Shown piece after piece: positions 25,205 to 39,229 of a DNA stretch of 64,000 nucleotides. Location of the stretch: NCBI RefSeq assembly GCF_900129855.1, contig NZ_LT670819.1, positions 1,984,001-2,048,000 of the forward strand, in the 5' to 3' direction. The notes under the pieces are model-generated. The model ran no database searches, was not told the DNA's origin, and saw only the letters and a list, made by a program, of their open reading frames with translations. Each line of letters opens with the position of its first letter. The first letter of the stretch is position 1. Position numbers and translations under genes: made by a program. Origin of the DNA: Streptomyces sp. 3214.6 (lineage in GTDB: Bacteria > Actinomycetota > Actinomycetes > Streptomycetales > Streptomycetaceae).

Positions 25205-26095
25205 TCAGTTCCAGATGCCGGTGATGTCGGAGGCGGAGGCGGCGTTGCCCGCGTGCGCGCTCAGACCGGCCAGGTCCTCCACGGTCCGCAGGACGTTGTA
25301 GTGGTTGTAGGTGGTGGCGCTGGCGCTGCCCGGGGTGACGTGCTGCCCGTAGAGAACGGTGGGTATGCGGTTGCCGGACAGCTTGTTGTCCTCGTCGAAG
25401 GTGACGGCGAGGATGCTGTTGTGGGTCTGCGCCCAGGTGGCGTACGCGCCCAGGTTGTTCTTGATCCAGGTGTCGCCCGTGGAGACCGAGCAGTCGTGCA
25501 TGTCACTGCACAGGTTCGGCACGACGAAGGACACCTTCGGCAGGGTCGTGTAGTCGGTCGGGAACTGCGTCATGGTCTTGGCGCTGCTGGTGGGCACATT
25601 GGAGAAGCCGAACCACGGGTTGTGCTTCTGTGCGTAGTTGCCGCTGCTGCAGGTCGTCGAACCCTGGCTGGGCAGCGACTCGTTGTAGCTGGCCCAGGTC
25701 TCGCCGGCGGCGATCAGCTCCGAGGCGAGGTTGGGCGCGGAGATGGACCCGACCGAGACGCAACTGTCGTCGGTACGGCCCTGGTTGGAGCCCGAGAACA
25801 GCATGTAGTAGTTCGGCTCGCTGGGGTGGGTGAGGCCGTAGGACTGGGTGAGGTTGGCGCCACCCGCCTTGAGGGTGTTGTTGATGTAGGGGGCGCTGGA
25901 GCTGCCGATCACCTGCGAGTAGGCGTGGTTCTCCATCACCACGACCACCACGTGGTCGGGGGTCGGGAGAGCGGCGGCCTGAGCGGTGGAGGCCGTGGCG
26001 GCCCACACGCCGATCGACGTGGCGGTGAGGGCGACGGCGCCGGCGAGTGCGGCGAGGGGGCGTCTGTTGCGCTGGGAAGCCTTGACGGCGGCCAT
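25205..26095 (-). CDS. Secreted phosphoesterase / acid phosphatase family protein
   Basis: The 296-residue protein has a signal peptide (positive KASQRNRR, hydrophobic stretch, cleavage near TAQAAA, about residue 41). The mature part starts PDHVVVVVMENHAYSQVIG, the metal-binding opening of the alkaline-phosphatase-like phosphoesterase family. THPSEPNYYMLFSG supplies the nucleophile region, and AVTFDEDN a later metal site. Family members hydrolyse phosphate or phosphatidylinositol phosphate esters outside the cell. Exact substrate is not clear. Its operon partners are an MFS transporter and a beta-propeller protein. Confidence 0.88.
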   Translation of the reverse strand: MAAVKASQRNRRPLAALAGAVALTATSIGVWAATASTAQAAALPTPDHVVVVVMENHAYSQVIGSSSAPYINNTLKAGGANLTQSYGLTHPSEPNYYMLFSGSNQGRTDDSCVSVGSISAPNLASELIAAGETWASYNESLPSQGSTTCSSGNYAQKHNPWFGFSNVPTSSAKTMTQFPTDYTTLPKVSFVVPNLCSDMHDCSVSTGDTWIKNNLGAYATWAQTHNSILAVTFDEDNKLSGNRIPTVLYGQHVTPGSASATTYNHYNVLRTVEDLAGLSAHAGNAASASDITGIWN

Positions 26096-26227
26096 GACTG
26101 TCCTCCGGACAGAAGGGACGGACGTGCGAGGGGGCAGCGCCGCAAACCCTAGAAGCCCTGGGCCGGGCCTGGGTGAAGGCCAGAAGAACGGTGAACCCCA
26201 GCAGGCAAAGGTCGCACCAGGCCCAGG

Positions 26228-26773
26228 TCACGCACGGCAAAAGCCGTCCGGTCCTTCCAACTGTGTGTGGAAGAGGGTCGTTTCGCCGGCTTCGTCGATC
26301 GCGGTGCCGCTCTCGAACTTCAACAGGCGCTGCTTGCGTTCCAGACCGCCACCGTAGCCGGTGAGGCCGCCGCCCGCTCCGATCACACGGTGACAGGGGA
26401 CGATGATGCCGATGGGGTTCTTGCCGTTGGCGAGGCCCACCGCGCGGGAGGCGGCCGGATTGCCGAGGGCTTCGGCGAGTTCGCCGTAGGTGCGGGTCTC
26501 GCCGTACGGGATCCTGCGCAGTTCGGCCCAGACGCTCTGCTGGAACTGGGTTCCACGCAGGCTGAGTTGGAGGGTGAAGTCCTGCAACTCGCCCGCGAAA
26601 TAGGCGTCGAGCTGTTCCTCGGTGTCGCCGAAGAGGGTGTCGTCGCGAGGGCCGAAGTTCTCCTCGGGCGGGCGGTGGCGCTGTTCGGTCATATAGAGGC
26701 CGCAGAGGACTCCGTCGTCGGCGACGAGGGTCAGCGGGCCGTACGGGCTGTCGACGATCGTGTGCTGGTTCAT
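26228..26773 (-). CDS. ogt: Methylated-DNA-protein-cysteine methyltransferase
   Basis: The 181-residue protein repairs O6-alkylguanine by irreversible transfer to Cys127 in the PCHRVIG motif. The upstream helix-turn-helix RIPYGETRTYGELAEALGNPAASRAVG and NGKNPIGIIVPC complete the DNA-repair domain. An N-terminal ribonuclease-H-like domain covers about residues 1-75. It follows the Ada-AlkA gene by 9 bp on the same strand, so the two form an alkylation-repair operon. Confidence 0.95.
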   Translation of the reverse strand: MNQHTIVDSPYGPLTLVADDGVLCGLYMTEQRHRPPEENFGPRDDTLFGDTEEQLDAYFAGELQDFTLQLSLRGTQFQQSVWAELRRIPYGETRTYGELAEALGNPAASRAVGLANGKNPIGIIVPCHRVIGAGGGLTGYGGGLERKQRLLKFESGTAIDEAGETTLFHTQLEGPDGFCRA

Positions 26774-26782
26774 TGAACGCCC

Positions 26783-28315
26783 CTATACGGGAAGGAAGTT
26801 GATGGGGTGGCTGTCGGTCGCCCACAGGTACTGGACGGCGTACGCGCGCCAGGGCCGCCAGGCCGCCGCACGGGCCGTGAGCGCCGCCGGAGTCGAGGGC
26901 AGGCCCAACTCCTGGGCGGCGCGCCGGATTCCGAGGTCGGTGGCGAGGAAGGCGTCGGGGTCGCCCAGGGCGCGCATCGCGATGACGTCGACCGTCCACG
27001 GCCCGAAGCCGGGCAGTGCCAGGAGACGGGCACGGGCCTCGGGCCAGTCGCTCTCCACCCCCAAGTGCAGTGTGCCGTCGGCGAGTTGACGGACCAGGGT
27101 GGTGAAGGTGGTGCGGCGGGTGCGGGGCATCGCCAGACGCTCGGGGACGATGTCGGCGAGCGCCTGCGGCGTCGGGAAGAGATGCGTGAGGCCGCCTTCG
27201 GGGTCGTCGACCGGGTCGCCGTACGCGGTGACCAGTCGGGCCGCGTGGGTGCGGGCGGCCGCCGTGGAGACCTGCTGGCCCAGCACGGCACGCACGGCGA
27301 ACTCCGCCTCGTCGACCGTGCGCGGCACCCGGCGGCCGGGGGCCTTGTCCACCAGCGGCGCGAGCAGCGGGTCCGTGCGCAGTTGCTCGTCGACGGCGAC
27401 CGGGTCGGCGTCCAGGTCGAGCATGCGCCGGCAGCGGCTGATGGCGACGGTGAGATCGCGCAGGTCGCTGAGGGTGAGACGGCAGCCGATGTGGTCGGGG
27501 TTCGGGGTGAGCGCCACGATCCCGTGCCCGTACGGCAGCCGGAGCGTGCGCCGGAATGCCCCGTTCCGCCACTCCTCCACGCCCGGCACGGCGGTCGCGG
27601 CGAGGTGCCCGAAGAGGTTGTCGGGGTTGAGGGGCGCGCGGAAGGGGAGGCGGAGGGCGAGCGTGCCGGGCGTGGCCGGGTGGGCTGCGGGGTGCGCGGG
27701 GGCTGAGGCCGAGGGGGCCGTATGGGCGGAGGGGTTCTTGCGCGGGACGCGGGCTCGCAGTGCGCTCGGGGAGAGTGCGAAGACCTCGCGCACGGTGTCG
27801 TTGAAGGTGCGGATGGAGGAGAAGCCGGCGGCGAACGCGACGTCCGCCATGGGGAGTTCGGTCGTCTCGATGAGGATGCGAGCCGTCTGGGCGCGCTGAG
27901 CGCGGGCCAACGCCAGGGGACCCGCGCCGAGTTCGGCGAGGAGCTGGCGTTCGACCTGACGGGCGCTGTAGCCGAGGCGCGCGGCGAGTCCGGGGACGCC
28001 GTCGCGGTCGACGACGCCGTCGGCGATCAGCCGCATGGCCCGCGCGACCAGGTCGGCGCGTTGGTTCCACTCCGGTGACCCCGGAGTGGTGTCGGGCCGG
28101 CAGCGCTTGCAGGCGCGGAACCCGGCCTGCTGGCAGGCGGCCGAGCTCGGGTGGAAGACCATGTTCTCCGGCTTGGGCGGCACCACCGGGCAACTGGGCC
28201 GGCAGTAGATTCCGGTGGTCAGGACCGCTGTGAAGAACCAGCCGTCGAACCGCGCGTCCTTGGACTGTACGGCGCGCACACAGCGCTCCCGGTCGGTGTA
28301 CATCCCGTTCTGCAT
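26783..28315 (-). CDS. Ada-AlkA fusion: AraC-type regulator plus DNA-3-methyladenine glycosylase
   Basis: The 510-residue protein fuses three modules. An Ada zinc domain carries Cys38, Cys42, Cys69 and Cys72, matching E. coli Ada numbering, so Cys38 can accept methyl from phosphotriesters. An AraC helix-turn-helix spans about 85-185 (LGYSARQVERQL, DVAFAAGFSSIRTFND). The AlkA glycosylase follows, with LPGFGPWTVDVIAMRALGDPDAF as the HhH-GPD motif including the catalytic Asp. It probably senses methylation damage, activates its own operon and excises 3-methyladenine. An Ala-Pro linker lies near 190-210. The suicide methyltransferase activity of Ada is supplied separately by the downstream ogt gene. 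Confidence 0.93.
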   Translation of the reverse strand: MQNGMYTDRERCVRAVQSKDARFDGWFFTAVLTTGIYCRPSCPVVPPKPENMVFHPSSAACQQAGFRACKRCRPDTTPGSPEWNQRADLVARAMRLIADGVVDRDGVPGLAARLGYSARQVERQLLAELGAGPLALARAQRAQTARILIETTELPMADVAFAAGFSSIRTFNDTVREVFALSPSALRARVPRKNPSAHTAPSASAPAHPAAHPATPGTLALRLPFRAPLNPDNLFGHLAATAVPGVEEWRNGAFRRTLRLPYGHGIVALTPNPDHIGCRLTLSDLRDLTVAISRCRRMLDLDADPVAVDEQLRTDPLLAPLVDKAPGRRVPRTVDEAEFAVRAVLGQQVSTAAARTHAARLVTAYGDPVDDPEGGLTHLFPTPQALADIVPERLAMPRTRRTTFTTLVRQLADGTLHLGVESDWPEARARLLALPGFGPWTVDVIAMRALGDPDAFLATDLGIRRAAQELGLPSTPAALTARAAAWRPWRAYAVQYLWATDSHPINFLPV

Positions 28316-28394
28316 GCCTCCAGCATCGACCGGCCACCGCCCCCGTGCTGGCGAGAATCCGACGTCGACCTCGCGTGTCCTGCGCCGTCCCGCA

Positions 28395-28871
28395 TCACGT
28401 CGTGCCGCCCTGCACCTCCCATGGCGTCGTCAGGGACCAGATCACGAACACGTCGATCGCCATGACGGTGATCGACCAGAGCGGCTCGTAGGGCAGGAAC
28501 AGGAACTGGGCGACCAGGCTCAGCGCGGCGAGGAGGATGCCCGGGAAGCGGGCCCAGTGGGCGTTCTTCAGGAGGGCCACGCCGGTCGCGGCCGCGACGA
28601 CGCCGAGGACGAGGTGGATCCAGCCCCAGCCGGTGAGACTGAGTTCGTAGACGTAGGTGCCGACGCGAGCGTAGACGACGTCCTCGGCGATGGCCGCAAT
28701 GCCCTGGAGGACGGCGAGCACGCCGCTGCACAGCATCAGGACGCCGGCGAAGACGACGCCGCCGCCGATCCGGCTGCCGGGCGGGGTGGTCCGGCGTGGT
28801 CCGCCGCGTGGCGTGGACCAGGCGGTGCCGATCTCGCCGTGCGGGTCGCCGGCCGGGGGGTTCGCACTCAT
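28395..28871 (-). CDS. Small integral membrane protein, DUF7144-like
   Basis: The 158-residue protein has a polar N-terminus of about 38 residues and four hydrophobic helices (about 40-62, 85-102, 108-128 and 132-150). The layout and GWGWIHLVLG segment match the four-helix DUF7144 class I recall from Streptomyces. The function is unknown. The start at 28871 is supported by AAAGGA upstream. The start overlaps (ATGA) the end of a possibly frameshifted small membrane ORF. Confidence 0.72.
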   Translation of the reverse strand: MSANPPAGDPHGEIGTAWSTPRGGPRRTTPPGSRIGGGVVFAGVLMLCSGVLAVLQGIAAIAEDVVYARVGTYVYELSLTGWGWIHLVLGVVAAATGVALLKNAHWARFPGILLAALSLVAQFLFLPYEPLWSITVMAIDVFVIWSLTTPWEVQGGTT

Positions 28872-29116
28872 GTGGGGCTGTCCTTTCGCCGGGGCCGGGT
28901 CGCGAGGAGGTCGACGACGCCCAGCGCGAAGAGCAGGGCGAGGGCGAGGCCGATCACGACCCGGCCGGTCGGGTACGGCCACAGCAGATACGCCAGGACG
29001 GCCGCCCCGGCCAGGATCCCGGGGGCCCGCTGCTCGGAGGGCCGGTGTCCGCTGGCCCTCCGGCCGGACGGGCGTCGGCCGGGGTGTTGCCGTCCCGGGC
29101 GCTGCGCTCCGGCATG
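28868..29116 (-). pseudogene. Small two-helix membrane protein gene with an apparent -1 frameshift
   Basis: An ATG at 29116 has AGGGAG just upstream and opens a frame (MPERSARDGNTPADARP) that loses any protein-like pattern and runs past the next gene start. In another frame, the sequence from about 29018 to 28871 encodes two clear membrane helices (ILAGAAVLAYLLWPYP and VVIGLALALLFALGVVDLL), then ATRPRRKDSPT and a stop that overlaps the next ATG. That frame has no ATG, GTG or TTG start. One additional base in the minus-strand C-run opposite 29022-29026 would join the two. So the gene is frameshifted here, or that run is a sequencing error. Confidence 0.6.
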
Positions 29117-29271
29117 GCGGACTCCCTAGCCGTCGGTCCGGTCCTGGCCGGACCGCCCCGCGTCGGTCGGGGTTCGGTCCGGTGGATGCCAGCACATCCC
29201 GGCCGTACGTCGGCGGCGAGCGCAGCGGGACCGTTCGGGTGAACGGCCCCGCCGGGCGCGGTGCGCAAGAC

Positions 29272-30684
29272 CTACATGTTGATCATGTGCCCGGCCAGTC
29301 CGTGCACCGCCTCCTTGACGGCTTCGCCCAGGGTGGGATGGGCGTGGACGTTACGGGCGACCTCGTGGACGGTGAGGTCCCACTGCTGGGCCAGCGTCAG
29401 CTCGGGAAGGAGTTCGGTGACGTCGGGGCCGATGAGGTGGCCGCCGATGAGCTCGCCGTACTTGGCGTCGCTGATCAGTTTCACAAAGCCGGTGGTGTCG
29501 CCGAGGCCGTGCGACTTGCCGTTCGCGGTGAACGGGAACTTCGCCACCTTGACGTCGTAGCCCCTTTCCCGAGCTTGCTCCTCGGTGTAGCCGAAGCTGG
29601 CGATCTGGGGCTGGCAGTAGGTGGCCCGCGGGATCATGGCGTAGTCCAGCTCCATCGTCTCCGCGTCGGCGAGGGTCTCGGCGGCGATGACGCCCATCGC
29701 CTCGGCGGCGTGCGCGAGCATGAGCTTCGCGGTGACGTCTCCGATGGCGTAGATGTGCGGGACGGAGGTGCGGCAGCGGCCGTCGACGTCGATCGCGCCG
29801 CGCTCGGTGACCTTCACGCCCGTGTTCTCCAGGCCGTAGCCGGTCACGTTGGGCGCGAACCCGATCGCCTGAAGGACCTTGTCGGCCTCCAGGACCTGCT
29901 GGGCGCCGTCCTTGCCGGTCACGGTGACACGCACCTGGGGACCGGACTCGTCGATCGCCTCCACGCGGGTCGAGGTCAGTACGTCGATGCCCAACCTGCG
30001 GTACTGCTTGGCCAGTTCGGCGGAGACCTCGGCGTCCTCCAACGGGGCGACCCGGTCCAGGAACTCGACGATCGTGACCTTCACGCCGTAGTTGTGCAGC
30101 ACATAGGCGAACTCGATGCCGATGGCGCCGGCGCCCGCGATGACGATCGACTGCGGCAGGTCCTCGGCGAGGATCTGCTCCTCGTACGTCACCACCCGCG
30201 CGGTGCGCTTGGTGCCGGGCAGCAGCTTGGGGGTCGCGCCGGTGGCGATGATGCAGTGGTCGAAGCCGATGGTGCGGATCTCGCCGTCGTAGCCGGTCAC
30301 CCGGAGGGTGTGGTCGTCGACGAAAGCGCCACGGCCGTCGAGTTCGGTGATCTTGTTCTTCTTCATCAGGTAGTGGACGCCCTTGACCCGGCCGTCGGCG
30401 ACCTTGCGGCTGCGGCGGTACGCCTCGCCGTAGTCGAAGGAGACCTGCCCGTCGACCTTGATGCCGAAGGTCTTCGCGTCGTGGGTGAAGATGTGCGCGA
30501 GTTCGGCGTTGCGCAGGAGGGCCTTGGTGGGGATGCAGCCCACGTTGAGGCAGACGCCGCCCCAGTACTTCTCCTCGATCACCGCGACACGCTTGCCCAG
30601 CTGGGCGGCGCGGACCGCGGCGACGTAGCCGCCGGGACCGGCGCCGAGGACCACGACGTCGAAGCGTTCGTCCTGCTCGGGCAT
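29272..30684 (-). CDS. lpdA: Dihydrolipoyl dehydrogenase
   Basis: The 470-residue flavoprotein is a pyridine nucleotide-disulfide oxidoreductase. It has the FAD loop [21 protein letters not shown], the redox-active [16 protein letters not shown] disulfide, the NAD loop [14 protein letters not shown], and the C-terminal [16 protein letters not shown] with the His-Glu pair. It reoxidises dihydrolipoamide in pyruvate or 2-oxoglutarate dehydrogenase complexes, or in glycine cleavage. The start at 30684 is chosen because AAAGGA lies just upstream and the family begins there. No E1, E2 or glycine cleavage genes are near, so it is a stand-alone copy. Confidence 0.94.
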   Translation of the reverse strand: MPEQDERFDVVVLGAGPGGYVAAVRAAQLGKRVAVIEEKYWGGVCLNVGCIPTKALLRNAELAHIFTHDAKTFGIKVDGQVSFDYGEAYRRSRKVADGRVKGVHYLMKKNKITELDGRGAFVDDHTLRVTGYDGEIRTIGFDHCIIATGATPKLLPGTKRTARVVTYEEQILAEDLPQSIVIAGAGAIGIEFAYVLHNYGVKVTIVEFLDRVAPLEDAEVSAELAKQYRRLGIDVLTSTRVEAIDESGPQVRVTVTGKDGAQQVLEADKVLQAIGFAPNVTGYGLENTGVKVTERGAIDVDGRCRTSVPHIYAIGDVTAKLMLAHAAEAMGVIAAETLADAETMELDYAMIPRATYCQPQIASFGYTEEQARERGYDVKVAKFPFTANGKSHGLGDTTGFVKLISDAKYGELIGGHLIGPDVTELLPELTLAQQWDLTVHEVARNVHAHPTLGEAVKEAVHGLAGHMINM

Positions 30685-30816
30685 AGGGGTTCCTTTTCCG
30701 TCGATTCCGTTTCCCGTTCCGTGGGAATTGTTCCGCTCTTCCCCGCCCGCCGCCACAAAGATCATCCGTGGAGGGGGTCACACGGGCGGGGAAACGGCGC
30801 CGACGGACCCGGGGGG

Positions 30817-34761
<3,945 letters not shown>

Positions 34762-34924
34762 CTAGGCGACCGTGCGACTGTGCACGGACGGAGGGTGCGT
34801 CAGATCTTGTCCACTCCTGTTGAAAAAACGAACATAGTCGCGCCGCGATGGCTGAATATCAACTCTCTTCGGCGCAACACCACTTGGCGCCCACGTTTCC
34901 CACGGGCCCTTTTGGTGACTCCCG

Positions 34925-34972
34925 TCAGTAAACGTCTCAGTAAACGTCTCACTGAACGGCTCAGTAAACGTC
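34925..34972 (-). repeat. Four 12-bp tandem units over the nitrate reductase stop codon
   Basis: Units TCAGTAAACGTC, TCAGTAAACGTC, TCACTGAACGGC and TCAGTAAACGTC start at 34925, 34937, 34949 and 34961. In gene orientation each ends TGA in the same frame, so the real stop (34961-34963) is followed by three more copies of the last three codons and stop: D-V-Y-stop, A-V-Q-stop, D-V-Y-stop, D-V-Y-stop. Confidence 0.95.
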
Positions 34973-37900
34973 CCGTACGTACCGCTTGTCGGCGGCGAGC
35001 TGCTTCACATGCGCCGCCGCCTCCTCCTCGCTCATGCCGCCGTGGACGACGGCGACGTCGCGCAGGGCCCGGTCCACGTCCTTGGCCATGCGGGAGGCGT
35101 CCCCGCAGACGTAGAAGTGGGCGCCGTCCTGGAGCCAGGACCACAGGTGGGAGCCGTGCTCGCGGATCCGGTCCTGGACGTAGACCTTGGCGCGCTGGTC
35201 GCGGGAGAAGGCGGTGTCCAGTCGGGTCAGGGTGCCGTCGGCCCGCAGGCCGCTCAGCTCGTCCTCGTAGTAGAAGTCCGTCGCCCGGTGCTGCTCGCCG
35301 AAGAACAGCCAGTTGGGAGCCCGGTGTCCGCGGGCCCGGCGCTCCTCGAGGAACCCGACGAACGGCGCCACCCCCGTTCCCGGGCCGACCATCACCATCG
35401 GGGTCGAGGGGTCGGCGGGCGGTCGGAAGTGCGGGGAGCGCTGCACATGGACCGGGACCTCGGTGCCGGGTTCGGCGTCGGCGAGGAAGGGCGAGCAGAC
35501 GCCCTGCCGGGGTCGGCCGGCCAGGTTCTCGTACCGCACGACGGAAACGGTGAGCGACACAAGGTGGGGGTCGGTCAGCGGGCTGGACGAGATGGAGTAC
35601 AGGCGCGGCTGCAGCCTTCCGAGTACCTCGGCCCATTCCTGGGCGTCGGCGCGCAGGCCCAACTCGGCTGCCACGTCGACGGCTTGGCGGCCCCAGGACC
35701 ACTTCGCCAGCTCGTCCTTGTTGTCCGGGCGCAACAGTTTCCGCAACTCGCGCGGGTCGCGGGTGCGGTCGGCGGCGAAGCGGAGCAGGGCCGGGGTGAT
35801 CCGGGTGATGTCCAGGTGCCGCAGCAGGGCCTCGCCGACGGCAACCTCTCCGAAACCGCTCAGGACAACAGGCGCGTGCGCGTCGAGGCCGGTGACGGAC
35901 AGCCACTCCGCCACCAGTTCGGGGGAGTTGAGGGGGCGCACGCCGAGGGCGTCGCCGGCCTCGTAGACGAGCGGGCTCTCGCTGTCGCCGGTGTCGAAGG
36001 TGAAGCGCCGGACCTCCTTGCCGGAACCCGGCCGGCTCAGCAACCGGTTGCCGGTGAGGCGGGCGGTGACGGGAACGGGCCGCCGGGAGCGGGCGGGAGC
36101 GGCGGGAGCGGCGGGCGCGGGCCTGGTGGCGACGGCGGCGGACGTCGAGGCAGGGCCGAGGGCCGGGACAGGGGCGGCGGCGGGGGACGCGGGCGGGGTC
36201 GCGACGGGGGCCGCGGGCACGAGCTCCGTGGCCTCCTTGAGCGCGGTGACCACCTGGTCCAGCCAGGCCTCCGCCTCCGTCTCGTAGTCCGGTTCACAGT
36301 CCGTGCGCGGGGCCAGCCGGACCGCGCCGAGCTCGTCCATACGGTGGTCCAAGCGTCGGCCGTGTCCGCAGAAGTCGTCGTACGAGGAGTCCCCGAAGGC
36401 GAGGACGGCGTAGCGGCGGCCTTCGAGACGGCCGGTGTCCAGCGCGGCGAGGCCGTCCCAGAAGCCGGCGCCGTTGTCGGGGGCGTCGCCGTCGCCGAAG
36501 GTGCTGGTGATCAGCAGCAGGTCGGCGGCTGCGGGCAGGCTGGCGGGGTCGGCCTCATCCATGGCGACGAGGGACGCCGGGTGGCCGCCCTCGGTGAGCC
36601 GGGCGGCGGTGGCGGCGGCGAAGTCCTCGGCGTTGCCGGTCTGGGAGGCCCAGAGGATCACGACCTGGCGCGCCGGGGATTCCTGGGGCGCGGCGGTGGT
36701 GCGGGAGTACATGCCGGCGAGGGTGCCGTTGACCCACAGGGCGTGCTCGGGGCTGAAGGGCGCGTCCGGCGGCAGGACGGGGACGCCGGGGGCGCCGGCC
36801 GGGATGCCGGCGAGGAAACCGACGAGGTACTGCCGTTCGCGTTCGGTCAGGGCCGGCGGCGGGGCGGGATCCAGGCCGAAGACGGCGGCCGCGGAGGGCT
36901 GGACCGCGGTCGGTACGAGGACGGGCGCGGGCACGGGCGCGGAGGCCCCCAGGGCAGAGGTCTCCGTTGCCGGAGTTTCCGTGACCGGTCCGGCCATGAC
37001 GCGCGTCCCCATGGCCGTGGTGGCTGTGGCCGGGGTGTCCGTGGCCGGAACCTGCACGGTAACCGGTGTCGAAACCCTGGTCAGCGAGACGGCGCACACC
37101 TTCAGCTCGGGCTGGAAGGAGAGCGGGTCGACGGCGTCGCTGGTGACCGCGTTGACGCTGAGGTACTCGCCGAACAGGTCGTTCCAGTGGAACGGCGCGA
37201 AACAGGAGCCGGGCAGGACGCGATCGGTGACGACGGCCGGCAGCACGGCCCGCCCGCGCCGCGAGGCGACCTCGACGGAGTCGCCGTCGGCCACGCCGAG
37301 CGCGGCCGCGTCCTCGGGGTGCACCTCGACGAACGGGCCGGGGTTGAGCTTGTTGAGCTTGGCCACCTTCGCGGTCTTGGTCAGGGTGTGCCACTGGTGC
37401 TGGAGGCGTCCGGTGTTCAGGACGAACGGATAGTCGTCGTCCGGCATCTCGGCGGGCGGGACGTGCGGACGCGGGTGGAAGACGGCGCGGCCGGAAGCCG
37501 TGGGAAAGGTGAGCGAGCCGTCGTCGTTCACGTACCGGATCGGGTTGCGGTCGGGGCCGTCGGCGGTGGCGGCAGGCCACTGCACGGGGGTGGCGCGCAG
37601 TCGGTCGTACGTCACTCCGCGCAGGTCGTAACCGGTTGCCGGGTTGTGGGCGCGCTTGATCTCCTCGAAGACCTGCTCGGCGCTGTCGTAGGTGAAACCG
37701 CTCTCGTAACCCATTGCGCGGGCGACGGCCGCGATGAGCTGCCAGTCGGCCATGGCCTCGCCGGGCGGGTCGGCGGCGGGCCGGGCGAGGGTGAGGTTGC
37801 GCTCGCTGTTGATGAGGACGCCCTCGGTCTCCGTCCACAGCGCGCCGGGCAGGACGACGTCGGCGTAGGCGTTGGTCTCGGTGTCGGCGAAGACGTCCTG

Positions 37901-39229
37901 GGCGACGACGAACTCGGCTGCCTCCAGCCCCTCGATGACCGTTCTGCGGTTGGCGACGGAGGCGACCGGGTTGGTGCAGATGATCCAGCAGGCCTTGATC
38001 TCGCCCTCGGCCATTTTCCGGAACATCTCGACGGTGCCCTTGCCGACGCCGTCGGCCCGGATGGTGCCCGGTTCGAGCCCCCACAGCTCCTCGACGAAGG
38101 CACGGTCGGCGTCGACGAGGACGGAGCGCTGGCCGGGGAGCCCCGGACCCATGTAACCCATTTCCCGGCCGCCCATGGCGTTGGGCTGGCCGGTGAGGGA
38201 GAAGGGCCCGCTGCCCGGGCGGCAGATCGCGCCGGTGGCGAGGTGGAGGTTGATGAGCGCGTTGGTGTTCCAGGTGCCGTGCGTGGACTGGTTGAGGCCC
38301 ATGGTCCAGCAACTGGTCCACTCCCCCGCCTCCCCGATCAGCCGCGCGGCCTCGCGCAGGTCGGCCTCCGGGAGGCCGGTGATCTCCGCGACGGTCGCGG
38401 GTGGGTAGTCGGCGAGGAACTCCGGCATCGCCTCCCAGCCTTCGGTGTGGGCGGTGACGAAGGCGGGGTCGGTGTGGCCGCTCTCGTGCAGGAGGTGGAG
38501 CAGACCGTTGAGGAGGGCCAGGTCGGTACCCGGCTTGACCTGGAGGAACAGGTCGGCTTTCGCCGCGGTGGCGGTGCGGCGCGGGTCGACGACGATCAGT
38601 TTCGCGCCCGCTTTCACCCGGTCCATCATCCGCAGGAACAGGATCGGGTGGCAGTCGGCCATGTTGGAGCCGATGACGAGGAAGACGTCCGCCTTGTCGA
38701 GGTCCTCGTAGGAGCCGGGCGGGCCGTCGGCGCCCAGAGACAGCTTGTAACCGGTTCCGGCGCTTGCCATGCACAGTCGGGAGTTCGACTCGATCTGGTT
38801 GGTACGGAGGTAGCCCTTCACCAGTTTGTTGGCGAGGTACTGCGCTTCGAGGCTCATCTGGCCGGAGACGTAGAGGGCGACCGCGTCGGGGCCGTGCTCG
38901 TCGACGATGGCCCGCAGTCGCCGTGCCGTCTCGGCGACGGCCGCTTCCACGGGGGCGGGTTCCGGTTCCTCGCCACGGTCCGAGCGGACGAGGGCGGTGG
39001 TCAGCCGGCCGGGGGCGGCGAGCATGTCGGCGGTGGTCGCACCCTTGGTGCACAGCCGGCCGAAGTTCGCGGGGTGCTCCTTGTCGCCGGACGCCTTCAG
39101 GACCGTACGCCGTCCGTCCGGTCCGAAGCCGATGTCCAGGACCATGCCGCAGCCGACGCCGCAGTACGAGCAGACCGTGCGCACCTTCGTCTCCGACGCG
39201 CTGTCGGTCCGCGGGTCCAACGCGGCCAC
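34961..39229 (-). CDS. Assimilatory nitrate reductase fused to flavodoxin and FNR reductase modules
   Basis: This 1,422-residue chain joins a molybdopterin nitrate reductase to a CPR-like electron input. Residues 16-75 bind a 4Fe-4S cluster (CSYCGVGC plus RLCTKG). About 80-560 is the molybdopterin oxidoreductase domain, with [33 protein letters not shown] and [15 protein letters not shown] motifs. About 600-715 is the dinucleotide-binding domain. [16 protein letters not shown] opens a flavodoxin domain near 830. After an Ala/Pro linker, an FAD/NADP FNR module contains [18 protein letters not shown] and [13 protein letters not shown]. It should carry electrons from NADPH to nitrate without a separate subunit. 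The start is the GTG at 39229 with GAAAGGGG upstream. No nitrite reductase or transporter lies nearby. Confidence 0.92.
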   Translation of the reverse strand: MAALDPRTDSASETKVRTVCSYCGVGCGMVLDIGFGPDGRRTVLKASGDKEHPANFGRLCTKGATTADMLAAPGRLTTALVRSDRGEEPEPAPVEAAVAETARRLRAIVDEHGPDAVALYVSGQMSLEAQYLANKLVKGYLRTNQIESNSRLCMASAGTGYKLSLGADGPPGSYEDLDKADVFLVIGSNMADCHPILFLRMMDRVKAGAKLIVVDPRRTATAAKADLFLQVKPGTDLALLNGLLHLLHESGHTDPAFVTAHTEGWEAMPEFLADYPPATVAEITGLPEADLREAARLIGEAGEWTSCWTMGLNQSTHGTWNTNALINLHLATGAICRPGSGPFSLTGQPNAMGGREMGYMGPGLPGQRSVLVDADRAFVEELWGLEPGTIRADGVGKGTVEMFRKMAEGEIKACWIICTNPVASVANRRTVIEGLEAAEFVVAQDVFADTETNAYADVVLPGALWTETEGVLINSERNLTLARPAADPPGEAMADWQLIAAVARAMGYESGFTYDSAEQVFEEIKRAHNPATGYDLRGVTYDRLRATPVQWPAATADGPDRNPIRYVNDDGSLTFPTASGRAVFHPRPHVPPAEMPDDDYPFVLNTGRLQHQWHTLTKTAKVAKLNKLNPGPFVEVHPEDAAALGVADGDSVEVASRRGRAVLPAVVTDRVLPGSCFAPFHWNDLFGEYLSVNAVTSDAVDPLSFQPELKVCAVSLTRVSTPVTVQVPATDTPATATTAMGTRVMAGPVTETPATETSALGASAPVPAPVLVPTAVQPSAAAVFGLDPAPPPALTERERQYLVGFLAGIPAGAPGVPVLPPDAPFSPEHALWVNGTLAGMYSRTTAAPQESPARQVVILWASQTGNAEDFAAATAARLTEGGHPASLVAMDEADPASLPAAADLLLITSTFGDGDAPDNGAGFWDGLAALDTGRLEGRRYAVLAFGDSSYDDFCGHGRRLDHRMDELGAVRLAPRTDCEPDYETEAEAWLDQVVTALKEATELVPAAPVATPPASPAAAPVPALGPASTSAAVATRPAPAAPAAPARSRRPVPVTARLTGNRLLSRPGSGKEVRRFTFDTGDSESPLVYEAGDALGVRPLNSPELVAEWLSVTGLDAHAPVVLSGFGEVAVGEALLRHLDITRITPALLRFAADRTRDPRELRKLLRPDNKDELAKWSWGRQAVDVAAELGLRADAQEWAEVLGRLQPRLYSISSSPLTDPHLVSLTVSVVRYENLAGRPRQGVCSPFLADAEPGTEVPVHVQRSPHFRPPADPSTPMVMVGPGTGVAPFVGFLEERRARGHRAPNWLFFGEQHRATDFYYEDELSGLRADGTLTRLDTAFSRDQRAKVYVQDRIREHGSHLWSWLQDGAHFYVCGDASRMAKDVDRALRDVAVVHGGMSEEEAAAHVKQLAADKRYVRDVY

